The notes under the pieces are model-generated. The model did not search any database. It was given only the letters and a program-made list of their open reading frames with translations, and had not been told where the DNA came from. The position numbers and the translations under genes were made by a program. A DNA stretch of 64,000 nucleotides from Actibacterium pelagium (GTDB taxonomy: Bacteria; Pseudomonadota; Alphaproteobacteria; Rhodobacterales; Rhodobacteraceae), in assembly GCF_002285415.1 (NCBI RefSeq), contig NZ_NSBU01000007.1, positions 188,501-252,500 on the forward strand. The letters are read 5' to 3'. Below, piece after piece: positions 44,382 to 53,981 of the stretch (position 1 is the first letter of the stretch; each line of letters begins with the position of its first letter).

Positions 44382-45554
44382 ATGAATGCTACTGTAACCG
44401 GCTTTGTCGGACTCCCTGTAATTTCGTCTGCCGAACGGCTGGAACAGTTTATCCGCATGTCGGATTTCGATCACCCGACTCTGGTGGTCGACAGCAGTGC
44501 AATTGTTGGTCAATACCATGCGCTGAAATCCGGTCTGGGCCGGGCCAAGATCCACTATGCGGTGAAGGCGAACCCCGAGCGGGAAATCGTGCGGAAACTT
44601 GCGGCCGAGGGCTGCGGGTTTGACGCTGCCTCGCGCGCCGAGATTGAACTGTGCCTGTCGCAGGGTGCCGCGCCCGAGGATATCTCTTTCGGGAACACCA
44701 TCAAACGTCCGCGAGACATCGCATTTGCGTATCAGGCAGGGATTGCTCTGTTTGCTGCGGATGCCGAGGAAGAGCTGCACAAGCTTGCCGAGCATGCTCC
44801 GGGTGCGAAGGTCTATATCCGCGTAGTTGTTGAAAACACCGAGGCCGACTGGCCGCTGTCGCGCAAGTTCGGCTGTGCGCCCGAGAAGGTTCTGTCGCTT
44901 CTGGGCATGGTCCGTGATCTGGGTCTGGTCCCGCACGGTCTGTCCTTCCACGTGGGCAGCCAAACGCGCGAGCCAGTCATGTGGACCGGCGTTCTGGATC
45001 AGGTGGCTGCTGTCTGGCGCGACGCGCAAGCGGCTGGGTTCGACCTGCAACTGCTGAACATTGGCGGTGGCTTCCCGGCCGATTACGGTCAGGGCGAGGT
45101 TCCGCATTCGACCTATGCAGCCGAGGTTATGCGCATGGTCGAAGCGCGCTTCGACAACGTGCCGGTGATCATGGCAGAGCCGGGTCGCGGGCTGGTGGCC
45201 GAGGCCGGTATGATTGCCGCTGAAGTACTGTTGGTGTCCAAGAAATCCGACACTGACACCTATCGCTGGGTCTATCTGGATATCGGCAAGTTCTCTGGTC
45301 TGGCCGAAACCATGGATGAAGCCATCCGCTATCAGTTCATCACCGACCGTGACCACGAGATGACCGGCCCTTGTGTGCTAGCTGGTCCGTCCTGTGACAG
45401 CGCCGACGTTCTGTACGAAAAGCGCCCGGTTCAGCTGCCCGTTGGCCTGTGCGCGGGCGACCGTCTGATCATCCGGGCCTGTGGTGCCTATACCTCGACC
45501 TATTCCTCGGTCGGGTTCAATGGCTTCCCGCCGCTGGACGTCGTGGTGATCTAA
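44382..45554 (+). CDS. Ornithine/lysine decarboxylase, fold type III PLP enzyme
   Basis: A 390-aa decarboxylase of the eukaryote-like alanine-racemase fold that makes putrescine (or cadaverine). The PLP lysine is in YAVKANP (Lys62); HVGSQ, the glycine loop LNIGGGFPADYG, MAEPGRGLVAEAG and GPSCDSADVLYE with the active-site Cys-Asp of the second subunit are present. The ATG at 44382 has a TGGAG site 6 nt upstream. It lies within the dcw cluster between murD and ftsW. Substrate choice between ornithine and lysine is open. Confidence 0.93.
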   Translation: MNATVTGFVGLPVISSAERLEQFIRMSDFDHPTLVVDSSAIVGQYHALKSGLGRAKIHYAVKANPEREIVRKLAAEGCGFDAASRAEIELCLSQGAAPEDISFGNTIKRPRDIAFAYQAGIALFAADAEEELHKLAEHAPGAKVYIRVVVENTEADWPLSRKFGCAPEKVLSLLGMVRDLGLVPHGLSFHVGSQTREPVMWTGVLDQVAAVWRDAQAAGFDLQLLNIGGGFPADYGQGEVPHSTYAAEVMRMVEARFDNVPVIMAEPGRGLVAEAGMIAAEVLLVSKKSDTDTYRWVYLDIGKFSGLAETMDEAIRYQFITDRDHEMTGPCVLAGPSCDSADVLYEKRPVQLPVGLCAGDRLIIRACGAYTSTYSSVGFNGFPPLDVVVI

Positions 45555-45643
45555 GCCTTCGGGCGGGGCGCCTTTTACTCAAGATTTTAGCAAAACCTGC
45601 ATCGGGGTCTGTAATCTGACGGCCCCGAGATTATCTTGGGGTC

Positions 45644-46459
45644 ATGGTTTGGTTTTTGATTGCTCTTGCCGCTGTGGCAGGTCTGTTCGTCTATCGTGTC
45701 TGGTCCAAGCGCCAGCGCCGAGCGGCATTGTTGGCGGCCCCATTATCCGCAGAAGAGCGAGAGATCGTGTTTCAGCAGGTCCCCCTGCTAGAGCGCTTGC
45801 CGCAAGAGTTTCATTCAAAGCTGGAAGGCAAGATCAACCTGTTCCTTGATCAGGTCGAGTTTTACGGTTGCGACGGGCTGGACCTGACCGAAGAGATGCA
45901 GCTGTCGATTGCGGCGCAGGCCTGTCTGATCGTCGTGAACTCTGACCAGTGGTACAAGCACCTGCGGACGATCCTTGTTTATCCCGGCGCGTTCAAATCG
46001 AAGCAGACCTATCAGGATGGCTTTGTGGTTTCCGAAAAAGAGACCTATCGCTTGGGCGAAAGCTGGCAGCACGGCCCGATCGTCCTGTCCTGGCCGCACT
46101 CTGAGCAGGGTGCGCTGAACGATCTGGATGGGCATAATCTGGTGTTCCACGAGTTTGCCCATCAACTGGACGGCTTGTCTGGCTACACCGATGGCGCGCC
46201 GCTGCTGGACCGAGGGCATCGGTTCGAGGAATGGGCCAAGGTGTTTTCGAACCGCTTCAAGGCGCATGTCGAGGATGTGAAACACGGCCATAAAACCTTT
46301 CTGGACCCCTATGGGGCCGAAGGTCCGGAAGAGTTCTTTGCCGTGGCGATGGAAGTCTTCTTTGAGAAGCCGCAGAAATTGCAGCGAGAAGAGCCACAGG
46401 TCTATGAACAGCTGACCAAGTTGTTGAACCTGAAACCGGCAGAGTGGCCAGCGGATTGA
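45644..46459 (+). CDS. mtfA: M90 family zinc peptidase, MtfA-like
   Basis: A 271-aa protein with an N-terminal membrane helix (residues 2-18) and the metallopeptidase motif HEFAH (169-173), with a later Glu in PEEFFAVAMEVFF as probable third ligand. This is the MtfA/M90 family; E. coli MtfA is linked to glucose-transport regulation through Mlc. There is no Mlc nearby and the role here is unknown. It sits between the decarboxylase and ftsW. Confidence 0.9.
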   Translation: MVWFLIALAAVAGLFVYRVWSKRQRRAALLAAPLSAEEREIVFQQVPLLERLPQEFHSKLEGKINLFLDQVEFYGCDGLDLTEEMQLSIAAQACLIVVNSDQWYKHLRTILVYPGAFKSKQTYQDGFVVSEKETYRLGESWQHGPIVLSWPHSEQGALNDLDGHNLVFHEFAHQLDGLSGYTDGAPLLDRGHRFEEWAKVFSNRFKAHVEDVKHGHKTFLDPYGAEGPEEFFAVAMEVFFEKPQKLQREEPQVYEQLTKLLNLKPAEWPAD

Positions 46460-46576
46460 TCGGCGCTTTCATGCGCGTGTCTTCGTATAAAGCTGGCCAG
46501 ATTCAATGCGATTCGCTAGAATTCCTTCCAGACCCGGAAAACCGGGCATTCGAGAGGCAGTAAAGGGCGGTTTCCG

Positions 46577-47737
46577 ATGACGGAAATGGTGTATGGGTCC
46601 ATCCCGCAGCGGGGTGGCGATCCGGTTCTTCCGCGATGGTGGCGGACAATCGACAAATGGACGATGTCTTGCATCCTGATGCTGTTCGGCATCGGGCTGT
46701 TGCTGGGTTTGGCCGCGTCCCCGCCTTTGGCGGCGAAGAACGGGTTTGAGCCGTTCCACTATGTCTCTCGACAGGCGTTTTTTGGCGGTGTTGCCCTGTT
46801 TGTCATGCTGGTGACCTCGATGATGTCGCCCACTTTGGTGCGGCGACTTGGGGTGTTGGGCTTTTTGGCGGCCTTCGTCGCCTTGGCGCTATTGCCCGTG
46901 CTGGGCACGGATTTCGGCAAGGGTGCGGTGCGCTGGTATTCGCTTGGATTTGCCTCGGTCCAGCCGTCTGAGTTTCTGAAGCCCGGTTTCGTGGTTCTGG
47001 CCGCGTGGCTGATGGCGGCGTCTCAAGAGATCAACGGACCGCCCGGCAAGGCGATGTCCTTTGGCGTGGCGATTGCGATTGTCGCGATGTTGGCGTTGCA
47101 GCCCGACTTTGGGCAGGCCGCACTGGTTCTGTTCGCTTGGGGTGTGATGTATTTCGTGGCGGGTGCGCCCATGGTCCTGCTGGTGATGATCGCGGGCGCG
47201 GTCGTTCTGGTCGGGATGTTTGCCTATGACAACTCGGAACACTTCGCGCGGCGGATTGACGGGTTCCTGTCACCAGAGCTCGATCCACGGACGCAGTTGG
47301 GCTATGCTCAGAATGCGATTTCCGAGGGCGGGTTCTTTGGTGTTGGCGTGGGCGAGGGGCAGGTCAAATGGTCGCTGCCTGACGCGCATACGGATTTCAT
47401 TATCGCCGTCGCAGCAGAGGAATACGGGCTGATGCTCGTCCTGCTGATCATCCTTCTTTACATGACGATCGTGATGCGTTCGCTCTACCGCCTGATGCGC
47501 GAGCGCGACCCGTTCATCCGGCTGGCGGGCACCGGACTGGCTTGCATGTTCGGCGTTCAAGCCATGATCAACATGGGTGTTGCAGTACGGCTGTTGCCGG
47601 CTAAAGGCATGACCCTGCCGTTTGTCAGCTATGGTGGGTCTTCTTTGATCGCAGGGGGCATTGCAGTCGGCATGCTTTTGGCGTTTACCCGCCGCAGACC
47701 GCAAGGCGAGATCGCGGATATCCTGCGCCGCCGGTAA
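46577..47737 (+). CDS. ftsW: Septal peptidoglycan polymerase FtsW
   Basis: A 386-aa SEDS-family membrane glycosyltransferase for septal peptidoglycan, partner of FtsI. About ten hydrophobic helices are visible, with KGAVRWYSLGFASVQPSEFLKP, the conserved GGFFGVGVGEGQVKWSLPDAHTDFI (shown split: GGFFGVGVGEG and LPDAHTDFI) and LPFVSYGGSSLI. Its downstream neighbours murG and murC keep the usual order. Confidence 0.96.
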   Translation: MTEMVYGSIPQRGGDPVLPRWWRTIDKWTMSCILMLFGIGLLLGLAASPPLAAKNGFEPFHYVSRQAFFGGVALFVMLVTSMMSPTLVRRLGVLGFLAAFVALALLPVLGTDFGKGAVRWYSLGFASVQPSEFLKPGFVVLAAWLMAASQEINGPPGKAMSFGVAIAIVAMLALQPDFGQAALVLFAWGVMYFVAGAPMVLLVMIAGAVVLVGMFAYDNSEHFARRIDGFLSPELDPRTQLGYAQNAISEGGFFGVGVGEGQVKWSLPDAHTDFIIAVAAEEYGLMLVLLIILLYMTIVMRSLYRLMRERDPFIRLAGTGLACMFGVQAMINMGVAVRLLPAKGMTLPFVSYGGSSLIAGGIAVGMLLAFTRRRPQGEIADILRRR

Positions 47738-47758
47738 GCGGCGCATTTGGGGGCGAAT

Positions 47759-48856
47759 ATGAACGAACAGGCACCATTGTTGGTGATCGCGGCAGGTGGC
47801 ACCGGGGGGCATATGTTCCCGGCGCAGGCCCTGGCCGAAGAAATGCTGGCGCGCGGCTGGCGGGTCAAGCTGTCGACCGACGCACGCGGCGCGCGCTATG
47901 CGGGCGGCTTCCCCGATGAGGTTTCTGTAGAACAGATCGCCTCGGCCACCTTTGCCCGGGGTGGGGTGCTGGCCAAGCTGGCGGTGCCGTTCCGGATTTT
48001 GGGGGGCGTTACGTCTGCACTGATGGCGATGCGCAAGGACCGCCCGACCGTGGTGGCAGGCTTTGGCGGGTACCCGTCGATCCCGGCGCTTGGGGCGGCG
48101 ACGCTTCTGGGGCTGCCGCGCATGATCCATGAACAAAACGGTGTGCTGGGCCGGGTGAACGGCTTGTTCGCCAAACGTGTTTCTACCGTTGCCTGCGGAA
48201 CCGATCCAACGCCGCTGCCCGAAGGTGTCACCGGCACCTACACCGGGAACCCGGTGCGCGCCGCTGTGTTGGGCCGGGCCGGGGCACCCTATATCCCGCC
48301 GGGGGACTATCCGATGAGCCTGCTGGTCATCGGTGGTTCGCAAGGGGCACGCATCCTGTCTCAGGTCGTGCCCGCAGCGATCGTGGGTTTACCTGACGCG
48401 CTAAAAGTCAATCTTCGGGTCGCGCATCAGGCGCGGGAAGAGGGCTTGGCCGAGGTCGAGCAAACCTATGCCGAAGCGGGCATCAAGGCCGAGGTCAAAA
48501 CCTTCTTCAACGACATCCCCGGTCGCCTGTCAGAGGCGCAGCTGGTGATCTCTCGCTCTGGTGCTTCGTCGGTGGCGGATATCAGTGTTGTGGGTCGGCC
48601 TTCGATCCTTGTGCCCTTTGCTGCGGCCACCGCTGACCATCAAACGGCCAATGCCCGTGGGCTGGTCGATGCCGAGGCCGCGATCCTGATCCCCGAAAAG
48701 GCTCTTGCGCCAGAAGCGCTGACAGAGCAGATAGACATGATCCTGTCGAACCCCGATGCTGCGGTGAAAATGGCCCATAATGCCTTGGCCCATGGTCGCC
48801 CCGACGCAACCGAGCGTTTGGCAGCAATCGTCGAAGACCTGGCCGCCAAAGGATAG
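47759..48856 (+). CDS. murG: UDP-GlcNAc transferase MurG
   Basis: A 365-aa GT28 glycosyltransferase that adds GlcNAc to lipid I to form lipid II. N-terminal [41 protein letters not shown] and C-terminal [21 protein letters not shown] are typical. The ATG at 47759 is 21 bp after ftsW; murC follows after 4 bp. Confidence 0.97.
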   Translation: MNEQAPLLVIAAGGTGGHMFPAQALAEEMLARGWRVKLSTDARGARYAGGFPDEVSVEQIASATFARGGVLAKLAVPFRILGGVTSALMAMRKDRPTVVAGFGGYPSIPALGAATLLGLPRMIHEQNGVLGRVNGLFAKRVSTVACGTDPTPLPEGVTGTYTGNPVRAAVLGRAGAPYIPPGDYPMSLLVIGGSQGARILSQVVPAAIVGLPDALKVNLRVAHQAREEGLAEVEQTYAEAGIKAEVKTFFNDIPGRLSEAQLVISRSGASSVADISVVGRPSILVPFAAATADHQTANARGLVDAEAAILIPEKALAPEALTEQIDMILSNPDAAVKMAHNALAHGRPDATERLAAIVEDLAAKG

Positions 48857-48860
48857 CAAG

Positions 48861-50261
48861 ATGAACGCAGCCGCCACAAAGCTTCCCACCGATGTGGGGC
48901 CGATCCATTTCGTAGGGATCGGCGGGATCGGGATGTCGGGCATTGCAGAGGTGCTGCTGAACCTTGGCTACACCGTTCAGGGGTCTGACCTGAAATCCAG
49001 CAAGATTACCGAGCGGCTGGAACGGCTTGGCGCCACCATCTTCATCGGCCAGAAGGCCGAGAACCTTGAGAATGCCGAGGTCGTCGTGATCTCTTCCGCG
49101 ATCAAACCGGGCAACCCCGAGTTGGACGCCGCGCGTGTCCAAGGCATGCCTGTGGTGCGCCGCGCCGAGATGCTGGCCGAGCTGATGCGCCTGAAGTCGA
49201 ACGTCGCTGTGGGCGGGACGCATGGCAAGACAACAACCACCACCATGGTTGCGACCCTGCTGGACGCGGGCAAGATTGACCCGACGGTTATCAACGGCGG
49301 GATCATCCACGCCTATGGCTCGAACGCGCGAATGGGCGCGGGGGAATGGATGGTTGTCGAGGCTGACGAATCCGACGGGACTTTCAACCGTCTGCCAGCC
49401 ACGATCGCCATCGTCACCAATATCGACCCCGAGCATATGGAACACTGGGGCACGATCGAGAACCTGCGTCAGGGGTTCTATGACTTCGTGTCGAATATCC
49501 CTTTCTACGGTCTGGCCGTGTGCTGCACCGACCACCCCGAGGTCCAGTCGCTGGTGGGCCGTGTCACTGACCGCCGTGTCGTGACCTTTGGCTTCAACGC
49601 GCAGGCTGACGTGCGTGCCGTGAACCTGACCTATAAGGCTGGTATCGCGCATTTTGACGTGGCGCTTCAGGCCGAGGATCAGGTGATCGAAGGCTGCACC
49701 TTGCCGATGCCCGGCGATCACAACGTGTCCAATGCTTTGGCAGCTGTCGCAGTTGCGCGCCATCTGGGCATGAAGAAAGACGAAATCCGCGAGGCGCTGG
49801 CCAATTTCGCAGGCGTGAACCGCCGCTTCACCAAGGTTGGCGAAGTGAATGGCGTGACCATCATCGACGATTATGGCCACCACCCGGTCGAGATTTCTGC
49901 CGTTCTGAAGGCCGCTCGTCAAGCGACCGAGGGCCGCGTGATCGCCGTGCACCAGCCGCATCGCTATACGCGCCTTGCGTCGCTGTTCGAAGATTTCTGC
50001 ACCTGTTTCAACGAGGCCGACGTGGTCGGTATCGCCGAGATTTTCGCCGCTGGGGAAGACCCGATCGAAGGAGCGGGTCGTGACGATCTGGTCAACGGGC
50101 TGATTGCCCACGGTCACCGTCATGCGCGCGCCATCGTGTCCGAGGACGATCTGGAACGTCTGGTGCGTGAACAGACCCAACCGGGCGACATGGTTGTTTG
50201 CCTTGGAGCGGGGACGATCTCTACCTGGGCGAACAGGCTGCCCGAAAGACTGAAGGACTGA
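48861..50261 (+). CDS. murC: UDP-MurNAc--L-alanine ligase MurC
   Basis: A 466-aa Mur ligase adding the first stem residue. Seen: [19 protein letters not shown] loop GGTHGKTTT (118-126), EADESDGTF and [10 protein letters not shown]. Start at 48861, 4 bp after murG. Confidence 0.97.
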   Translation: MNAAATKLPTDVGPIHFVGIGGIGMSGIAEVLLNLGYTVQGSDLKSSKITERLERLGATIFIGQKAENLENAEVVVISSAIKPGNPELDAARVQGMPVVRRAEMLAELMRLKSNVAVGGTHGKTTTTTMVATLLDAGKIDPTVINGGIIHAYGSNARMGAGEWMVVEADESDGTFNRLPATIAIVTNIDPEHMEHWGTIENLRQGFYDFVSNIPFYGLAVCCTDHPEVQSLVGRVTDRRVVTFGFNAQADVRAVNLTYKAGIAHFDVALQAEDQVIEGCTLPMPGDHNVSNALAAVAVARHLGMKKDEIREALANFAGVNRRFTKVGEVNGVTIIDDYGHHPVEISAVLKAARQATEGRVIAVHQPHRYTRLASLFEDFCTCFNEADVVGIAEIFAAGEDPIEGAGRDDLVNGLIAHGHRHARAIVSEDDLERLVREQTQPGDMVVCLGAGTISTWANRLPERLKD

Positions 50262-50265
50262 CACC

Positions 50266-51456
50266 ATGACTGAGGCCCTGAAACGAAGGATCGGTTTGGG
50301 GCTGCTGACGGCTTATGGCGTCGGAGTCATGGTTGGGGCCGGGATTTACGTCCTAGTGGGGGCCGTCGCGGCCGAGGCTGGGATCTATGCCCCGCTTGCT
50401 TTCCTGATTGCAGGTCTCATCGCGGCCCCTTCGGCGCTTAGCTATGCTGAACTTTCCACGCGCATCCCCGAAGCAGCGGGCGAGGCCGCCTATGTCGAAA
50501 AAGGGTTGAATTCTCATATTTTGTCGGTTCTGGTCGGGCTGGGCATCGTTGTTGCGGGCACTGTCTCTGCCGCCGCTGTCTTGCGGGGTGGGGCAGGGTA
50601 CCTTTTGGCGGTCGTGGACCTGCCATTTGTTGGCGTTGTCATCGGGCTTGGGCTGATCCTGACAGCCGTTGCGGTTCTGGGCGTGTTGGAAAGCCTTGCC
50701 GTGGCCGCCGTTTTCACAGTGATCGAAATCATCGGGCTTGGGCTGGTCTTCTGGGCGGGTACACAGGCAACGCCCACATTCGACTGGGTCGCCCCGACCG
50801 CCATGCCGGTCGCCGGGATCGGGATAGCCGCCGTTTTGGCCTTCTTTGCGTTCATCGGGTTCGAAGACATCGTGAACATGGCGGAAGAGGTCCGCGACCC
50901 GAACCGAAACCTGCCACGCTCGATCCTGATTGCCTTGGTGGTGACCTCGGTCATCTATGCCTTGATCAGCTATGCCGCCGTGCGTGCCGTCCCTTTGATT
51001 GACCTAGCCGAAAGCACGCGCCCCTTGGCGCTGGTGTGGGAGGTGGGAACAGGCCGCAGCGCCGGTTTCCTGTCCCTGATCGCCGTTGCCGCCGCGTTGA
51101 ACGGCGTGCTGGCGCAGATCGTCATGGCCGCGCGGGTGCTGTATGGGCTGGGGCGGCGAGAGCCGCGCCTTTCCATATTCTTCGAGACACATCCAAGGTT
51201 CCGGACCCCGTTGCGCGCGACCGTAATGTTGGGTGTGTTGGTCATTGGGGCAGCCCTGTTGCTGCCGGTGTCTTCCTTGGCGGAATTGACTTCCATCGTT
51301 CTGCTGAGCGTGTTCGCCGTTGTGAACCTTGCGCTGATCCGCCTGAAACGTCGCGAACCAGAGGCCCCGTTCCGCGTGCCCGTCGCAGTGCCGTGGTTTG
51401 GCCTGTTGGCCGCCCTTGCGGCGCTGGTGGTTGCCCTGTTCGGCGGCGCGGGATGA
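50266..51456 (+). CDS. APC family amino acid permease
   Basis: A 396-aa membrane protein with about 11-12 helices and the APC opening GVGVMVGAGIYVLVGAVA, and FFAFIGFEDIVNMAEEVRDPNRNLPRS, the usual APC cytoplasmic motif. It starts 4 bp after murC and overlaps the next gene by 4 bp, so it is co-transcribed with dcw genes, which is unusual. Substrate unknown; D-alanine or another wall amino acid would be a guess only. Confidence 0.9.
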   Translation: MTEALKRRIGLGLLTAYGVGVMVGAGIYVLVGAVAAEAGIYAPLAFLIAGLIAAPSALSYAELSTRIPEAAGEAAYVEKGLNSHILSVLVGLGIVVAGTVSAAAVLRGGAGYLLAVVDLPFVGVVIGLGLILTAVAVLGVLESLAVAAVFTVIEIIGLGLVFWAGTQATPTFDWVAPTAMPVAGIGIAAVLAFFAFIGFEDIVNMAEEVRDPNRNLPRSILIALVVTSVIYALISYAAVRAVPLIDLAESTRPLALVWEVGTGRSAGFLSLIAVAAALNGVLAQIVMAARVLYGLGRREPRLSIFFETHPRFRTPLRATVMLGVLVIGAALLLPVSSLAELTSIVLLSVFAVVNLALIRLKRREPEAPFRVPVAVPWFGLLAALAALVVALFGGAG

Positions 51457-51689
51457 GCGCGTCACTTCTGATCGGCTGCATCTGGGTCGTTGTCGCCGCG
51501 ATCACGGCCTTGCTGCCGATGCGCCATCAATATCCGCCGGGAATAACCTTGCTGGTGGCAGCGCCATTTGTCATCGGATTTATCGGTTATGAACACGGCT
51601 GGATCTGGGTAGTCCTAGCGCTGTTTGCCTTTGTTTCCATGTTTCGTCGCCCCTGTTTGCGCTGGTCAGGTGGGGGCGGCGCAAGGTGA
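51453..51689 (+). CDS. DUF2484 small membrane protein, copy 1
   Basis: A 78-aa protein with about three hydrophobic helices: SLLIGCIWVVVAAITALLP, the middle GITLLVAAPFVIGFIGYEHG and WIWVVLALFAFVSMF. It shares the pattern IWxVVA...LP...GFxxYExG with the next gene. DUF2484 genes lie beside murB in many Rhodobacteraceae; function unknown. It overlaps the permease stop by 4 bp. Confidence 0.82.
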   Translation: MSASLLIGCIWVVVAAITALLPMRHQYPPGITLLVAAPFVIGFIGYEHGWIWVVLALFAFVSMFRRPCLRWSGGGGAR

Positions 51690-51702
51690 CTGGGGATGCG
51701 GA

Positions 51703-51966
51703 ATGACCCTTTCCCTTGTACTTGCCTGTATCTGGCTGGTCGTGGCCAATGTGATCGCCATCCTGCCGACGAAGGATAAGCACTGGACGTCGGCCTATGT
51801 GCTGATGTCGCTGGGGGTTCCGCTTTTGGGCTTTGTGGTTTACGAGAACGGACCTGTTTGGGGGATTGGGTTGTTGATCACAGGTGGGTGGATCCTGCGC
51901 TGGCCGGTTTATTACCTGTTCCGCTGGATCACGCGAAAACTGGGGCTGAGGAAAGATGCAGGCTGA
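51703..51966 (+). CDS. DUF2484 small membrane protein, copy 2
   Basis: An 87-aa paralogue of the preceding gene: [36 protein letters not shown] and a basic tail ([14 protein letters not shown]). The ATG at 51703 follows copy 1 by 13 bp and its end overlaps the murB start by 11 bp, suggesting translational coupling. The two copies are well diverged, so the duplication is old. Confidence 0.82.
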   Translation: MTLSLVLACIWLVVANVIAILPTKDKHWTSAYVLMSLGVPLLGFVVYENGPVWGIGLLITGGWILRWPVYYLFRWITRKLGLRKDAG

Positions 51967-52894
51967 GATGAACTTGCCAGAGGTGCGCGGGCGGATCACG
52001 AAAGACGCCGACCTTTCGGCGCTGACGTGGCTGCGCGTGGGTGGCCCGGCGGATGCCTTGTTCCAGCCCGCAGATGTGCAGGATTTGCAGGACTTTCTGG
52101 CCGCACTTGACCCTTCGGTGCCGGTCTTTCCGATGGGGGTTGGCAGCAACCTGATCGTGCGCGATGGCGGTCTGAGGGCCGTGGTGATCCGTATGGGGCG
52201 CGGCTTCAACGGGATCGAGATCAATGGCACCCGCGTCACCGCAGGTGCAGCGGCGTTGGATGCGCATGTCGCGCGCAAGGCCGCAGCCGAGGGTGTGGAT
52301 CTGACCTTTCTGCGTACCATTCCCGGCGCGATTGGCGGGGCGTTGCGGATGAATGCGGGCTGCTATGGCTCTTATGTCGCGGATGTGTTGGTCGAGGTTC
52401 AGGCGGTGACCCGCGAGGGTAAGCTGGTGACCCTGACCAAAGACGATCTGAATCCGCGCTATCGTCAGACAGACTTGCCAGAAGGCTGGGTCCTGATCGG
52501 TGCGACGTTCGAAGGGCCTGCTGGCGACCCCGACGAACTGGCTGCGCGGATGGAGGACCAGCTTGCCAAGCGGGATGCCACCCAGCCCACCAAGGATCGC
52601 AGCGCGGGGTCGACCTTTCGCAACCCCGCCGGGTTCAGCTCGACGGGCCGTGCCGATGATGTGCATGACCTGAAGGCGTGGAAAGTGATTGACGATGCCG
52701 GGATGCGGGGCGCACGGATCGGTGGGGCGCAAATGTCCGAGAAGCACTCGAACTTTTTGATCAACGCTGGTGGGGCCACCGCCGCCGATCTTGAAAATTT
52801 AGGTGAAGAGGTCCGTAAAAAGGTCTTCCAAAACAGCGGAATAGAGCTACAATGGGAGATCATGCGCGTCGGCGAACCGGCGGCAGAAGAATAA
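51956..52894 (+). CDS. murB: UDP-N-acetylenolpyruvoylglucosamine reductase MurB
   Basis: A 312-aa FAD enzyme that completes UDP-MurNAc. FAD-binding [16 protein letters not shown], the type I MurB segment [17 protein letters not shown], the catalytic Ser in STFRNPAG, and [17 protein letters not shown] are present. In-frame ATGs at 51956 and 51968 are both possible. ddl normally follows; here only a decayed frame is seen. Confidence 0.96.
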   Translation: MQAEMNLPEVRGRITKDADLSALTWLRVGGPADALFQPADVQDLQDFLAALDPSVPVFPMGVGSNLIVRDGGLRAVVIRMGRGFNGIEINGTRVTAGAAALDAHVARKAAAEGVDLTFLRTIPGAIGGALRMNAGCYGSYVADVLVEVQAVTREGKLVTLTKDDLNPRYRQTDLPEGWVLIGATFEGPAGDPDELAARMEDQLAKRDATQPTKDRSAGSTFRNPAGFSSTGRADDVHDLKAWKVIDDAGMRGARIGGAQMSEKHSNFLINAGGATAADLENLGEEVRKKVFQNSGIELQWEIMRVGEPAAEE

Positions 52895-52932
52895 AGAACT
52901 CCTAAGGGGAAAACCCCGGGAACGAGGCGAAA

Positions 52933-53124
52933 TTGACAGGCATGTCGAGCAGGGCAGCCGTCAAAGTGGTGGTACGAGAGGGCAGATCACTGTCCCGGCG
53001 CGGATATCCCGTGCATGCGGAACGTGTATTTGTGGCCGCTTTGTCAGAGGCTGATTGCGGGGTGACCGCAGCGGGCGCAGTGGGTGCCCATTCGTGTGTT
53101 GGGGGTAACCCATGCCACATCTGA
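52933..53124 (+). pseudogene. Degenerate remnant of D-Ala-D-Ala ligase gene (ddl)
   Basis: The gap between murB and ftsQ holds an open frame reading TGMSSRAAVKVVVREGRSL then AALSEADCGVT. This resembles the first 40-45 codons of roseobacter Ddl (MSSR..PKVAVLxGG, then AALxEAGxxVT), but the glycine-rich loop and the following ALHG region are lost. TGTGTTGGGGGTAA just before ftsQ may be the old 3' end in another frame. At about 190 bp against some 900 bp for intact ddl, most of the gene is missing. This is pattern-based and needs alignment. Confidence 0.45.
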
Positions 53125-53981
53125 ACCGCCGCGATCCTGCGCCAAGCCGTCTTTCCTATCGACTTCACCGCCTTTGGTTGACGCCGCTTTTCCGCTTTTT
53201 CATGCGGTCCGGTATGCCGGTCATCGTCGTGGCGCTGGCCGCCTGGGCCTATCTTGCCAATGAAGAACGGCGCGATGCGCTGATGCTCTCGCTGTCGGAA
53301 ATCCGCCAGTCGATCGAGGATCGGCCCGAGTTCATGGTCAAGCTGATGGCCATCGACGGGGCCTCGACCGAGTTGGGGCAGGACATCCGCGAGGTCTTGC
53401 CGGTGGACTTCCCTGTCAGCTCTTTCGATCTGGATCTCGACGAGATGCACAGGACGATCTCGGGGCTGGATGCCGTGGCCAAGGCCGATCTGCGCGTGCG
53501 TCCGGGCGGCATCCTGCAAATCACCGTGACTGAGCGTGAGCCGGCCATCGTCTGGCGTGTCCATGACCAGCTGGAACTTCTTGATGCGACCGGTCATCGT
53601 GTTGCCCCGTTAGAAACGCGCGGCGACCGTCCCGACCTGCCGTTGATCGCAGGCATCGGCGCGGACCGTTACGTGGGTGAGGCGCTAGAGCTTTATGCCG
53701 CCGCTGGTCCCCTTCAGCCCCGTATTCGCGGATTGATGCGCGTCGGAGAGCGGCGCTGGACCGTAGTGCTGGATCAGAACCAGATGATCCTGCTGCCGGA
53801 AAAAGGTGCCGTAACGGCCCTGCTGCGGGTCGAAGCCCTGCACACTGCCGAAGACATGTTGGCGCGCGATGTGCGTGCCGTGGATATGCGTCAGCCGGGT
53901 CGCCCGACGTTGCGCCTGTCCCAACCAGCAGCGCAAGACCTGCTGTACTCAAGAACACCAGATGGGGATACGCAAGGATGA
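53112..53981 (+). CDS. ftsQ: Cell division protein FtsQ
   Basis: A 289-aa bitopic divisome protein: basic cytoplasmic tail, a membrane helix (about residues 34-50), a POTRA region (about 75-145, VSSFDLDLDEM, VRPGGILQITVTEREPAIVW) and a beta domain. It overlaps ftsA by 4 bp. Its start partly overlaps the ddl-like remnant. Confidence 0.94.
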   Translation: MPHLNRRDPAPSRLSYRLHRLWLTPLFRFFMRSGMPVIVVALAAWAYLANEERRDALMLSLSEIRQSIEDRPEFMVKLMAIDGASTELGQDIREVLPVDFPVSSFDLDLDEMHRTISGLDAVAKADLRVRPGGILQITVTEREPAIVWRVHDQLELLDATGHRVAPLETRGDRPDLPLIAGIGADRYVGEALELYAAAGPLQPRIRGLMRVGERRWTVVLDQNQMILLPEKGAVTALLRVEALHTAEDMLARDVRAVDMRQPGRPTLRLSQPAAQDLLYSRTPDGDTQG

